Shown in pieces: positions 1 through 8,325 of a DNA stretch of 64,000 nt. The stretch lies in the NCBI GenBank assembly GCA_947492105.1, contig CANLMN010000001.1, forward strand, positions 124,001 through 188,000, written 5' to 3'. Source of the DNA: an uncultured Aquimarina sp. GTDB lineage: Bacteria; Bacteroidota; Bacteroidia; Flavobacteriales; Flavobacteriaceae. The notes below the pieces were generated by a model. That model worked only from the letters and a program-made list of their open reading frames with translations. It did not search any database and had not been told where the DNA came from. Each line of letters starts with the position of its first letter. The first letter of the stretch is position 1. Position numbers and translations under genes: made by a program.

Positions 1-292
1 AAAGTTGCATTGCACTATATTTATTAGGATATAAATACGTAAAATGTTCGCGGTTTGTATTATGAAAAGAAATTGGAGAAAGATCGTTCAAATAGTATCG
101 ATACTGCGTGGTAATAGGTTGATCAAATCCATACTTTCGATTAATTACCCTAAGCTGTTCCTCTGTTTCATTTTGTCCTAACATCATTTGAGCAGGGTCT
201 CCTCCTAGAATATTAAACAGCATAAAGATCACCGTTATCACTCCCCAAATGGTTAGTAATGTATATCCTATTTTATTTAGTACAAACTGCAT
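1..292 (-). CDS. Peptide-type ABC transporter permease (N-terminal part)
   Basis: The open frame starts with ATG at 292 on the minus strand and runs off the left edge, giving about 97 codons. It begins MQFVLNKIGYTLLTIWGVIT, followed by a hydrophobic helix, GGDPAQMMLGQNETEEQLR and then YGFDQPITTQYRYYL. This layout (one N-terminal membrane helix, a GDP motif, then an 'LGLDQP'-like motif before the large periplasmic part) is that of DppB/OppB-family permeases, which carry oligopeptides or related solutes through the inner membrane together with a DppC-like partner and ATPases. Those partners would lie outside the window. The family call is firm from the N-terminus; the substrate is not determinable. 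Confidence 0.8.
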   Translation of the reverse strand, partial: MQFVLNKIGYTLLTIWGVITVIFMLFNILGGDPAQMMLGQNETEEQLRVINRKYGFDQPITTQYRYYLNDLSPISFHNTNREHFTYLYPNKYSAMQL

Positions 293-594
293 TGAATAGT
301 AGTCTTTGCGTTTTTTTGATGATTATCGTAATCCAGTGATCTAATTTTTTTTCAATTCGCTGTAGCAATGCGCTTTTTTACGCAATTTTCGTCTTTTCTT
401 TTACACCCAGTATTACACGTGACATGCAAAAAACATTTCTTTTGATCAAAAATACTTGCCGTCACGACCAACTAACCTCTCTTCTTTGGCTGATCCTGTC
501 TGTATCAAAGATATTTAGAGTATTCTAAAAACATCATCTCTTAATTCAAGTAAATACTACTAAAAAAAAGCTTTATAAAATCCAATTCAAAAAA
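293..594. other. Intergenic region with a copy of short repeat D
   Basis: AT-rich gap between the divergently facing end of the permease and the 3' end of the BT_3928-type gene. Apart from the D repeat at 372-434 I see no gene, RNA or clear terminator. Confidence 0.6.
372..434 (+). repeat. Short dispersed repeat D, copy 1
   Basis: About 63 bp that align with 29456-29519 and 36569-36630. The shared pattern is a T-run, then CGCAATTTTCGTCTTTT-like sequence, then a TTAG/CATT-containing middle and a GCAAAAAA-type end. This is the most diverged copy. Function is unknown. Confidence 0.5.
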
Positions 595-1689
595 TTATAA
601 TGCCAAATCATCTGCGTCATTCCAATGCAATTTTTGCATAATAGTTCCTTCTTGTAATCTAAGGATACCCGGATTTGAACGTATAATTGTTTTTAGTGCA
701 GTTTCGTCAGTTACATAAAATTCAAACGGCAGATCAAAACGTTGTTTAAGTTTTGCAATATCAGCAGGACCAGAGGCTGACAAAGCTATGACATCATACC
801 CTTGCTCTAATGCTCTTTTACTCAAATTACTAATCTTCTCCAAGCCTTCTACTTCACTTTTAGACAAATTATATGCTACGATAACAATCAATTTTTCTTT
901 TGCCAAAAATTTTGTGGTAAAATCCTGATCATCTTTTGTGATAGAAAAATCATGAATTGGAGGCTCATAACCCTTGTCCAAAATCTCTGTATCCACTCGA
1001 ACAAATTTCCCTGTTGTTTTTGGGTAATCTCTGCTAGTTGTAATCACTTTTTCCTGACCATTTTCTTCAAAAACCCAATTGTATGCAATCTTTGCCCTAG
1101 GCGCTCCTTCTGGTATCTCCATCCCTTTGGTAATATTCACTCCCACTTTATATGCTCTAAAATCAATAGATGGTAAATGCATCAACACATGATATGCAAA
1201 TGACAAACAAGCGATAAAACTCACAAACACCACCCATTTAAGCGCTCCTTTTGGAATTAGCGGTGTAATAAACTGTTTCTTCCAAAACAACAAAGTAATA
1301 AGAACTGTCAAAAACACATCTTTGCTAAATGATTCCCAAGGAGTAAGCTTCATCGCATCCCCAAAACATCCGCAATCAGTTACTTTATTAAAATAGGCAG
1401 AATAGAAGGTCAAAAACGTAAAAAATCCAATCATTAGCAAGAGCGACCAGACTGTAAACTTGGGGGCATACCCAATAATGAGCGTAATCCCCAAAACAAC
1501 TTCAAAAATCACTACAAAAACTGCTATTAACAATGCGAATGGAATCAAAAACTCCATATTGAGCACCCCTTCTCCAAAATACTCTTGTAGTTTGAATGAG
1601 AACCCTAATGGGTCATTAAGTTTTATAAAACCAGAAATTATAAAAAAGATTCCGACAAATATTCTAGAGACCCCAACAAGTACTTTCAT
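595..1689 (-). CDS. BT_3928-type DoxX/MauE-like membrane protein
   Basis: 364 aa. The N-terminal half has four predicted membrane helices of the DoxX/MauE type (residues about 5-25, 48-72, 78-98, 120-140), with a DCGCFG motif after the third, as in MauE-like and vitamin-K-epoxide-reductase-like redox membrane proteins. A fifth helix follows near 150-168. The C-terminal half is soluble; its segment EKLIVIVAYNLSKSEVEG and the later GYDVIALSASGP look like a thioredoxin-like fold, but no CxxC is present. Such proteins are widespread in Bacteroidota next to folP/cdaA, as here. A role in envelope redox or disulfide chemistry is only an inference from the cysteine pair. Confidence 0.8.
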   Translation of the reverse strand: MKVLVGVSRIFVGIFFIISGFIKLNDPLGFSFKLQEYFGEGVLNMEFLIPFALLIAVFVVIFEVVLGITLIIGYAPKFTVWSLLLMIGFFTFLTFYSAYFNKVTDCGCFGDAMKLTPWESFSKDVFLTVLITLLFWKKQFITPLIPKGALKWVVFVSFIACLSFAYHVLMHLPSIDFRAYKVGVNITKGMEIPEGAPRAKIAYNWVFEENGQEKVITTSRDYPKTTGKFVRVDTEILDKGYEPPIHDFSITKDDQDFTTKFLAKEKLIVIVAYNLSKSEVEGLEKISNLSKRALEQGYDVIALSASGPADIAKLKQRFDLPFEFYVTDETALKTIIRSNPGILRLQEGTIMQKLHWNDADDLAL

Positions 1690-1935
1690 CAGTTATAGTT
1701 TGTGTTTTTTACTGCGATAAAATTTCTAGACCAAGATACAATGCATCTGCACAAGTAACAAAATAATTATCAAGGTTTCGAGCTACATCGGTAAATCTAA
1801 TTACAAAGACATGAAAAGAACAAAACTACCCTCTTAATTTTTTACGTAACACTATTCTTCCACACCTTTGTTTATAACTCACTATCAAACAAATACACAT
1901 AAAACACTTTGATACTTTTATTCAATACTCCTATA

Positions 1936-2487
1936 CTAGCATTCCTGCTTTACTTGATTCATTAGAATCAAAGCAAAAACCGCATAATTAACCATGTCTT
2001 GATAATTAGCATCAATACCCTCACTTACAAGTGTTTTACCCTTATTATCTTCAATCTGTTTGACACGCAGCAATTTTTGCAAAATTAAATCTGTCAGAGA
2101 ACTAATTCGCATCTCACGCCAAGCTTCTCCATAATCATGATTTTTATTTTCCATCAACGTTTTGGTAACACCAAGGTGTTCATCATACTTTTCAGTAGCT
2201 ACTTTTACATCAAGATCTGGCTGTTCTACTACACCAAGATCCAATTGGATCAATGCCATGATGCTATAATTAATGATACCTATAAATTCAGATTCCTGTC
2301 CTTCTGCAATTTTCTGAACCGCATTTTCTTGCAAACCACGAATACGTTGTGCTTTGATAAAAATCTGATCTGTAAGTGACGGAAGACGTAAAATACGCCA
2401 TGCACTGCCATAGTCTTTCATTTTGTTAATAAACAACTCGCGGCATATAGCAGTCGCCTGATCGTATTGTAATGAAGTATTATGCAT
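1936..2487 (-). CDS. DUF1599 protein (duplicated domain)
   Basis: 183 aa, divergent from folP. The protein is an internal duplication. Residues about 13-83 (ICRELFINKMKDYGSAWRI, then LPSLTDQIFIKAQRI) repeat as residues about 110-180 (TLMENKNHDYGEAWREMRI, SSLTDLILQKLLRV). Each half carries the KxxDYGxAWR and SLTDxIxxK patterns and ends in a helix with NY-ALI. DUF1599 has been linked by family analysis to nucleotide-modification or nucleotide-sanitising contexts, but no biochemical role is established that I know of. The position opposite folP and the shared promoter region with a dyad at 2494-2517 suggest co-regulation. Confidence 0.85.
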   Translation of the reverse strand: MHNTSLQYDQATAICRELFINKMKDYGSAWRILRLPSLTDQIFIKAQRIRGLQENAVQKIAEGQESEFIGIINYSIMALIQLDLGVVEQPDLDVKVATEKYDEHLGVTKTLMENKNHDYGEAWREMRISSLTDLILQKLLRVKQIEDNKGKTLVSEGIDANYQDMVNYAVFALILMNQVKQEC

Positions 2488-2493
2488 AAAAGC

Positions 2494-2517
2494 GTCGAAT
2501 TTTGTGTAAATTTCGAC
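2494..2517. promoter_or_regulatory. Dyad between divergent DUF1599 and folP genes
   Basis: A perfect 6-bp inverted repeat GTCGAA (2494-2499) / TTCGAC (2512-2517) with a 12-bp AT-rich spacer lies just upstream of both divergent start codons. It may be an operator or the overlap of two promoters. No protein is known to bind it. Confidence 0.35.
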
Positions 2518-2552
2518 TTATTCTCACAATTAAAAAAACGAGAACACAAAAA

Positions 2553-3380
2553 ATGACCATAAACTGCAAAGGACAACTAATCGATCTAAACACCCCAAAA
2601 GTTATGGGGATACTGAATTTGACTCCTGATTCTTTTTTTGATGGAGGCCAATACAAAAATCATCATGACATTCTAAAACGCGTAGAAAGCATGCTTACCG
2701 ACGGCGCCACATTCGTTGACCTAGGAGCTTATTCTTCTCGTCCGGGAGCAGCTCATATAAGTCTAGATGAAGAAAAAAGCAGAATACTCCCCATTGTAAC
2801 ACTTTTGCAAAAAGAATTTCCAGATTGCTTATTATCCATTGACACTTTTCGTAGTGATATTGCAGTAGCTTGTATCCAAAATGGAGCAGCGATGATTAAT
2901 GATATTTCGGCAGGAAACCTAGACACTACAATGCTATCTACTATTGCCAAATTGCAAGTACCCTATATCATGATGCATATGCGTGGCACACCGCAAACCA
3001 TGAAAACACTAGACACCTATGATCATTTGATCAAAGAAGTCTGTTCTTATTTCTCAGAGCGGATAGCATCTGCTAGACTATTTGGCATCAACGATTTGAT
3101 TATTGACCCAGGCTTTGGCTTTGCAAAGAACACTACACAAAGTTATTCCCTACTCAAAAACATGGAGGTGCTACAGCAATTAGAACTACCTATACTTGCT
3201 GGACTTTCACGAAAATCTATGATTTATCAAACACTAGGCATCACTCCAAAAAAAGCACTTAATGGAACCACAGTCCTTAATACTATTGCACTGCAAAAAG
3301 GAGCTGCAATAGTACGGGTACATGATACCAAAGAAGCAATGGAAACAATTCGGATACTAGAAACTTTGAAAAAGAGTTAA
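2553..3380 (+). CDS. folP: Dihydropteroate synthase
   Basis: Joins 6-hydroxymethyl-dihydropterin diphosphate and p-aminobenzoate in folate synthesis (cytoplasmic). Family motifs in order: VMGILNLTPDSFFDGG near residue 12 (pterin/diphosphate loop), GATFVDLGAYSSRPGA, LLSIDTFRSDIA, INDIS, YIMMHMRGTPQTM, IIDPGFGFAKN, LAGLSRKSM and a final VRVHD. The ATG at 2553 is preferred over one at 2502, because the extra 17 residues are not part of the conserved enzyme and include the promoter/dyad region. The resulting 275 aa is the normal family length. cdaA follows 42 bp downstream, an order common in Bacteroidota. Confidence 0.96.
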   Translation: MTINCKGQLIDLNTPKVMGILNLTPDSFFDGGQYKNHHDILKRVESMLTDGATFVDLGAYSSRPGAAHISLDEEKSRILPIVTLLQKEFPDCLLSIDTFRSDIAVACIQNGAAMINDISAGNLDTTMLSTIAKLQVPYIMMHMRGTPQTMKTLDTYDHLIKEVCSYFSERIASARLFGINDLIIDPGFGFAKNTTQSYSLLKNMEVLQQLELPILAGLSRKSMIYQTLGITPKKALNGTTVLNTIALQKGAAIVRVHDTKEAMETIRILETLKKS

Positions 3381-3422
3381 TCCCAGATAATTTTTCTATT
3401 TTTACGTAAACATCACCAACTT

Positions 3423-4199
3423 TTGGATATATTAAACCTTAGAATACTAGATATTGTAGATATTGTTTTGGTAGCGCTCTTGCTCTACTACATCTATAAG
3501 TTAGTCAAAGGCACTGTTGCGATTAATATTTTCTTAGGTATTGTGATTTTCTATCTAGTATGGAAACTCACAGAATTACTCAAAATGGAAATGTTGAGTG
3601 GTGTACTAGGAGGGTTTATTGATTTGGGTATTATCGTTTTGATTGTAGTATTCCAACAGGAGATTAGAAAGTTCTTACTGGTAGTCGGCTCCACCAATTT
3701 TGCCAAAGGAGGTAGTTTTTTTCGTCAACTCAAGTTTTTAAAGGAAGGAGACTCAGAAACCACTACAAACATCAGTTCATTAGTCAAAGCATGTTACAAT
3801 CTTGGCGCCATGAAAGCTGGCGCATTAATCGTCATTAAACGCAATGCTCCTCTAGAATTCATTACAAATACTGGAGATCAAATGGACATTACAATCAACA
3901 CCCCTATCATAGAGAGCATTTTCTACAAAAACAGTACTCTACATGATGGTGCTATGGTCATTGCTGATAACAAAATTATTGCAACACGTGCTATATTACC
4001 TGTTTCTGATAGTCGCACGATACCTTTACACTACGGATTGCGACATCGCGCTGCTGTTGGCGTGACCGAAAAAACCGATGCTACTGCGCTTGTTGTTAGT
4101 GAAGAAACAGGAAAAATCTCCTATATCAAAGATGGAGAGTTTATCTATTTTAAAAATCGAGAAGATCTGATTGACAAGTTAAAAAAGGATTTAAAATAA
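3423..4199 (+). CDS. cdaA: Diadenylate cyclase (c-di-AMP synthase, CdaA/DacA family)
   Basis: 258 aa. Three N-terminal membrane helices (residues about 10-28, 34-52, 58-80) are followed by a cytoplasmic DAC domain. Catalytic signatures are STLHDGAMVI (DGA motif) and GLRHRAAVGV (RHR motif). The enzyme condenses two ATP into the second messenger c-di-AMP. The reading frame opens with TTG (3423), and the N-terminus after it (DILNLRILDIVDIVLVALLL) matches the expected first helix, so this rare start is favoured. It lies 42 bp behind folP and is probably co-transcribed. The YbbR-type regulator that accompanies cdaA in Firmicutes is not adjacent. Confidence 0.93.
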   Translation: MDILNLRILDIVDIVLVALLLYYIYKLVKGTVAINIFLGIVIFYLVWKLTELLKMEMLSGVLGGFIDLGIIVLIVVFQQEIRKFLLVVGSTNFAKGGSFFRQLKFLKEGDSETTTNISSLVKACYNLGAMKAGALIVIKRNAPLEFITNTGDQMDITINTPIIESIFYKNSTLHDGAMVIADNKIIATRAILPVSDSRTIPLHYGLRHRAAVGVTEKTDATALVVSEETGKISYIKDGEFIYFKNREDLIDKLKKDLK

Positions 4200-4224
4200 A
4201 AAATCGATCCAATAACAACCTAGT

Positions 4225-4388
4225 ACACCAGTTAAAATGTAATGGTAGGCTAAAATAATTGAACCATTTTTCGCTAGTTTGAGCTATAAAATTCAAGCAT
4301 AGCCTTAGCTACGATTTAATTTTTTAGCGAAAAAAACAGTAGAAAAAGAACCGAATTAGTAGGCTGGAATTATTTTTTTAAATGGTAT
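4225..4388 (-). repeat. MITE-like element A, copy 1
   Basis: 164 bp, in the reverse orientation relative to the copy at 26150-26312. Ends are ACACCAGTTAAAATGTAAT on the left and TTAAATGGTAT on the right. The middle holds TTTTCGCTAGTTTGAGC and an AAGCATAGCCTTAGCTACG core. There is no coding capacity. Confidence 0.8.
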
Positions 4389-4488
4389 TATATCACCACC
4401 CATAATGATACACGTCCTACTATCCAACTGAACCCAAAATATATCCACTTCTGTTTTTAAAATCGTTTGGAAATGATGCGCATTGCTT

Positions 4489-4820
4489 ATACCATTTACT
4501 GTTTGGATTTACCGGAAAGAAGAATTAAGCTTTTTTCGTTTCAGCTTCAGCAGAAAAATCGAGCAAAGCCTTAGTTACATCAACCTAAGTTAGCTATATA
4601 ATGTCGCATATCGTCTTGTCCTTTTTCTATCTAAATGCCTTGTTCATATATTCCATAGCTGAGGCTATGGAATAGCATCACCGTGTTTTTACACGAAAAA
4701 ACAACAGTGTCATTAATACAAATTTATATATCTAAATTGGTGTTACGATTTATTTTTACACTGAAGCTGAGTCGAAAAAAGAAAACTTCATCCAAGTAAA
4801 TCCATAGGATAAATGGTGTT
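4489..4820 (-). repeat. MITE-like element C, copy 1, split by element B
   Basis: The left half is 4489-4578 and the right half 4742-4820. Joined, they align along their whole length with the reverse complement of the intact copy at 36980-37141: ATACCATTT end, GGATTTACCGGAAAGAA, TTTCAGCTTCAGCAG, then CTGAAGCTGAGTCGAAAAAAG and a GGATAAATGGTG end. The interruption falls in the centre of the element. Confidence 0.8.
4579..4741 (+). repeat. MITE-like element B, copy 1, inserted in element C
   Basis: About 163 bp flanked by GTTAC on both sides (4574-4578 and 4742-4746), consistent with a 5-bp target duplication. It contains TAGCTATATAATGTCGCATAT, CTATCTAAATGCCTTG, CCATAGCTGAGGCTATGG and TTATATATCTAAATTGG, all shared with the copies at 9731-9896 and 38593-38754. 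Confidence 0.75.
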
Positions 4821-4888
4821 ATAAACCACACCATAAGGAATTAAAACTTTCTTTATAAAAGCTTGATGCTGCCAACTATCCAAACAAT

Positions 4889-6655
4889 TTACTCCTCCTC
4901 TACAACACTAGCAAATTGCACTTCGTAGAGGTTTTTATAATACCCTTCTTCTTTGAGTAATTCGGCATGACTACCGGTCTCTACTATCTGCCCCTTATCC
5001 ATTACAATAATCTTATCTGCTTTTTTGATCGTTGCCAAGCGATGTGCTATAATAATAGAAGTACGTCCCTCAGTAATCTTATCCGTTGCATCTTGTATTA
5101 ATTGTTCACTATGCGAATCGATCGAAGATGTAGCCTCATCTAGCACCAAAATACTAGGTCTGGTCACATAGGCACGTAAAAACGAAATCAATTGTCGCTG
5201 TCCAGAGGACAACATTACACCGCGCTCTTTTACATTATAATGATATCCATTTGGTAAACTACTAATAAAATCATGAATTCCAATTTCCTTTGCCGCTTTC
5301 TGAACATCTTCTTCTGTTATTTCTGGATGATTGAGTGTAATATTATTCAAAATTGTGTCTGCAAACAAGAATACATCTTGCAAAACTACTGCGATAGCAC
5401 TGCGCAAGGATTGCAATCGGATATTTTTGATATCAACTCCATCTATTATTATAACACCACTATCAATATCATAAAAACGATTCAATAGATTAATAATAGT
5501 TGATTTGCCTGCCCCAGTAGCTCCAACAATAGCAATTGTCTCTCCGGCAGCCACATCTAATGAAATGCCCTTGAGTACTTTTTCATTTTCGACATAACTA
5601 AAAACTACCTGATCAAAAGTAATTTTCCCTGCCACTTCACCCAAATCTAGCGTACCGTGGTCGCCAATTACTGCTTCGGTATCCAAAATAGTAAAAACTC
5701 TGTTTGCTGCAACCATTCCCATCTGCAGAGTATTAAACTTATCCGCAATCTGTCGCAACGGACGAAAAAGCATCTGCGTAAGCTCTATAAAAGCAATTAC
5801 GACCCCAAGTGTGATGACATCATTCTCTGCAGCTCTCAATCCTCCGAACCACACAATCAATCCGATCGTAATAGAACTAGCCATTTCTGCTATCGGAAAA
5901 AAGATCGAGTTATACCAGACTGTCTGGATCCAACCTTTTTTATGTTTCTCATTAATTTCTTTAAACTTTTTATATTCCGTAGTCTCTCTGGTAAAAATTT
6001 GCACAATCTTCATTCCAGTAATACGCTCTTGTACAAAGGAATTCAGATTAGATACCTGTGTACGAACTTCTTCAAAAGCTGCTTTCATTTTTTTCTGAAA
6101 CACCCGTGTAGCATACACCACTAGGGGCAACACAAAAAACACTAATAAGCTTAACTGCCAACTTTGATACAGCATAAAGCCGATAATAATTGACATTTTG
6201 AGTAAGTCGCTAATAATCATAAACAATCCCTGTCCAAAAATACTAGCGATCGTTTCGATATCGCTTACTGCTCTAGTAACCAAACGTCCCACTGCGGATG
6301 TATCAAAGTATTTCATCCGGAACTCCATCATATGTCTGAAGAGGTTAATCCGTAAGTCTCGAATTACAAGTTGTCCCAACCAATTCGCAAAATAAATAAA
6401 AAGGAATTGAAACAGCACTTCCAACAATAATACCCCAAGCATAAAAGAAATCAACGTTACAAAAAGCTCATTATCGACTTTGATTAGGGCTTTGTCAATT
6501 AGTTCTTGTAATAAATAGGGCCGTACTACCGAAAATAAAGAAGAAAGAATTGCGGTTAATGCTACAAAATAGAAGGTCAGACGATAAGAGTTGGTATATT
6601 TCAACAACCGTCCAAACAGTTTAAAATCAAATGCACTTCCACGCTTCTCTGCCAT
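4889..6655 (-). CDS. MsbA-like ABC exporter (permease-ATPase fusion)
   Basis: 588 aa half-transporter. Six membrane helices span roughly residues 20-310 (ABC_membrane domain). The C-terminal ATPase has Walker A GATGAGKS, Q-loop VLQDVFLF, signature LSSGQRQ, Walker B SILVLDEATSS and switch IAHRLATIK. It should act as a homodimer or paired heterodimer in the inner membrane. Lipid A/phospholipid or drug export is typical of the family, but the substrate cannot be read from sequence. The start lies 1 bp after the truA stop (genes on the minus strand), so the two are probably translated from one message. Confidence 0.93.
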   Translation of the reverse strand: MAEKRGSAFDFKLFGRLLKYTNSYRLTFYFVALTAILSSLFSVVRPYLLQELIDKALIKVDNELFVTLISFMLGVLLLEVLFQFLFIYFANWLGQLVIRDLRINLFRHMMEFRMKYFDTSAVGRLVTRAVSDIETIASIFGQGLFMIISDLLKMSIIIGFMLYQSWQLSLLVFFVLPLVVYATRVFQKKMKAAFEEVRTQVSNLNSFVQERITGMKIVQIFTRETTEYKKFKEINEKHKKGWIQTVWYNSIFFPIAEMASSITIGLIVWFGGLRAAENDVITLGVVIAFIELTQMLFRPLRQIADKFNTLQMGMVAANRVFTILDTEAVIGDHGTLDLGEVAGKITFDQVVFSYVENEKVLKGISLDVAAGETIAIVGATGAGKSTIINLLNRFYDIDSGVIIIDGVDIKNIRLQSLRSAIAVVLQDVFLFADTILNNITLNHPEITEEDVQKAAKEIGIHDFISSLPNGYHYNVKERGVMLSSGQRQLISFLRAYVTRPSILVLDEATSSIDSHSEQLIQDATDKITEGRTSIIIAHRLATIKKADKIIVMDKGQIVETGSHAELLKEEGYYKNLYEVQFASVVEEE

Positions 6656-6656
6656 A

Positions 6657-7403
6657 TTATTTCTTATAAATAGTATTAGGGTATGCTACTTCTGTTAAAT
6701 ATAATCCATGCGCTGGTACCGAATACCCTGCCTTTCCTCGATCTTCACTCTCTATAATATCATGGAGCGCTTCTATCTCCAATTTACCCTCACCAATTTC
6801 TAACAAAGTGCCAACAATAGCACGAACCATATTGCGTAGAAACCTATTTGCTGTAATAGCAAAAATCACTTGTTGTCCTTCTTGTTTCCATAACGCATTC
6901 ATGATCGTACAATTATACGTTTTTACATCGGTTTTTGACTTACTGAAACACTTAAAATTTGTGTAATTCAAAAGCATACTGGCTGCTTTATTCATTGCAT
7001 CAAGATCCAAAGTTTTTTTTACATAATAACTCCCACCAAAGGCAAAAGGATCTTTTTTCAAGGTCACTTTATATATATATGATCGACTAATAGCATCAAA
7101 ACGTGCATGCGCCTCTTCTAGTACTTCTCGCACACTTGTTATAACAATTTCTTGAGGTAATAACGCATTAAGTTTATAGACTAATTGTGTTTCATCAATA
7201 GGCATACTTATATCAAAATGTGCCATCAATTGCTTGGCATGCACACCCGCATCCGTACGACCAGCACCTACAATTGCAATTTTTTTTCGCAAAAGCGTAG
7301 CCAATGCATCCTCTACAACTTCCTGCACAGTAATTGCGTTCGGTTGTCGTTGCCAACCATGATACTTTGTCCCATTGTATGCTAATTCCAAAAAATATCT
7401 CAA
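6657..7403 (-). CDS. truA: tRNA pseudouridine(38-40) synthase
   Basis: 248 aa, the normal TruA length. Motifs are ELAYNGTKYHGWQRQPN at the N-terminus, the catalytic-Asp motif GAGRTDAGVHA (Asp near residue 52), the arginine-containing loop ISRSYIYKVTLK, and FLRNMVRAIVGTLLEIGEG near the C-terminus. It converts U38-40 of the anticodon stem to pseudouridine. The start codon is TTG at 7403. No in-frame ATG lies upstream before the divergent promoter, and the protein N-terminus matches the family from this residue. It is followed by the ABC exporter gene with 1 bp between. Confidence 0.95.
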   Translation of the reverse strand: MRYFLELAYNGTKYHGWQRQPNAITVQEVVEDALATLLRKKIAIVGAGRTDAGVHAKQLMAHFDISMPIDETQLVYKLNALLPQEIVITSVREVLEEAHARFDAISRSYIYKVTLKKDPFAFGGSYYVKKTLDLDAMNKAASMLLNYTNFKCFSKSKTDVKTYNCTIMNALWKQEGQQVIFAITANRFLRNMVRAIVGTLLEIGEGKLEIEALHDIIESEDRGKAGYSVPAHGLYLTEVAYPNTIYKK

Positions 7404-7413
7404 TTGAATGTAG

Positions 7414-7421
7414 TATTTTTG
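7414..7421 (+). promoter_or_regulatory. -7 promoter box for the DUF6095/tsaE unit
   Basis: TATTTTTG fits the Bacteroidota TAnnTTTG consensus. It would start transcription near 7428 and produce a leader of about 158 nt containing the GC-rich structured element before the ATG at 7586. No clear -33 TTTG is present at the ideal distance. Confidence 0.4.
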
Positions 7422-7493
7422 TCAAAAAACACAAAGATAAAGATAAAGTAGCACCCGAGAAGTACGATTTACGAGCTTATACATCCTTTTGGG

Positions 7494-7566
7494 GCGTTCG
7501 AGCGGGCTATCTGCTATATCCCCGAACAGCTATCGCCACGGGGGATGCCGCTCCTATCCCTAACGC
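7494..7566 (+). ncRNA. Candidate structured leader RNA, GC-rich
   Basis: Between truA and the DUF6095 gene, 37 of the 60 bases at 7501-7560 are G or C by my count, far above the surrounding AT-rich DNA. Three helices nest correctly: GCGTT 7494-7498 with AACGC 7562-7566, AGCGG 7501-7505 with CCGCT 7548-7552, and ATCCCC 7518-7523 with GGGGAT 7541-7546. An open frame runs through it into the DUF6095 gene, but that N-terminus is not part of the family. It could be a cis-regulatory RNA or a repeated GC-rich element. The transcribed strand is inferred from the promoter box at 7414. Confidence 0.45.
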
Positions 7567-7585
7567 AAGAAAATATTACAAAAAA

Positions 7586-7813
7586 ATGGAACAACATACC
7601 GACAAAGATTTATTAGCAAAAGGTGTTAAAAAAATGGGGATTTCGCTTTTATTAATGTTTATCAGTCCCGTTATCATACACTCGTCATTCAAAAATCAAG
7701 ATCATTGGTTATATATCCCCATACTTGCTCTAGGATTAATTGGCGCGGGATTTGCGATTTTCATGGCCTTTAGAGGACTCAAAACAATTATGGATGCTAT
7801 TTTTCAAAAATAA
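7586..7813 (+). CDS. DUF6095 small membrane protein
   Basis: 75 aa with two membrane helices (residues about 18-36 and 43-65), preceded by a short charged N-terminus MEQHTDKDLLAKGVKKMG. This matches the DUF6095 family of flavobacteria, whose role is unknown. The frame stays open upstream to 7334, but the ATG at 7586 is chosen because the upstream part overlaps truA and the GC-rich element and reads as low-quality protein. tsaE begins 18 bp downstream, so the two probably form one unit. Confidence 0.8.
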   Translation: MEQHTDKDLLAKGVKKMGISLLLMFISPVIIHSSFKNQDHWLYIPILALGLIGAGFAIFMAFRGLKTIMDAIFQK

Positions 7814-7831
7814 AACCCGCTTTATCAAAAA

Positions 7832-8242
7832 ATGACTTACACATATACCCTACAAGAACTTTCCACTACCGCTAGCGCAATTATTGCCAATACAAGCTCC
7901 AAAACACTTTTGTTTTATGGTCAGATGGGCATGGGCAAAACAACACTCATCAAAGAACTATGCCTACAATTAGGTGTCCAAGACGTTATCTCTAGCCCAA
8001 CATTTTCTTTGGTCAATGAATACCAAGCTACAGACTGCAAGGTATATCACTTTGACTTTTATCGCATCAATGATGAAGAGGAACTATATCAAATTGGTTT
8101 TGAAGATTATCTTGATCAAGACGCTTGGATTTTTATAGAGTGGCCAGAAAAAATACCACACTTTATTCCTGAACAAGCCACTGCTATAACGATCACTTCT
8201 GACACAAGGACTACACGCACTTTATCGATGATTAAACAATAG
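7832..8242 (+). CDS. tsaE: tRNA t6A biosynthesis ATPase TsaE
   Basis: 136 aa P-loop ATPase. Motifs are GQMGMGKTTLIKEL (Walker A, about residues 30-43), SSPTFSLVNEY, VYHFDFYRI and IFIEWPEKI. It works with TsaB, TsaC and TsaD to place threonylcarbamoyl on A37 of ANN-decoding tRNAs. Length and all key motifs are standard. It follows the DUF6095 gene by 18 bp and precedes alanine dehydrogenase by 83 bp. Confidence 0.95.
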   Translation: MTYTYTLQELSTTASAIIANTSSKTLLFYGQMGMGKTTLIKELCLQLGVQDVISSPTFSLVNEYQATDCKVYHFDFYRINDEEELYQIGFEDYLDQDAWIFIEWPEKIPHFIPEQATAITITSDTRTTRTLSMIKQ

Positions 8243-8325
8243 CAAGGACTGGAACCACTAGATTGCCAAAAAATTTCGGAAATTCTTACATTTTATTCGT
8301 AGTTTAGAGGAGCAAATATCAAAAC

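Larger units (their letters stand above)
4200..4888. other. Intergenic repeat nest (elements A, C and B)
   Basis: 690 bp between convergent cdaA and the ABC exporter. It is almost fully occupied by an A element (4225-4388) and a C element (4489-4820) that is itself interrupted by a B element (about 4579-4741). No gene was found. Confidence 0.75.

Noticed and set aside
2502-2552. Longer folP start
   Set aside because: The extra residues are Lys/Arg-rich, are absent from the family and include the dyad/promoter region.
7334-7585. N-terminal extension of the DUF6095 frame by 84 codons
   Set aside because: It overlaps truA on the opposite strand and runs through the GC-rich structured segment. 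DUF6095 proteins start at the later Met.
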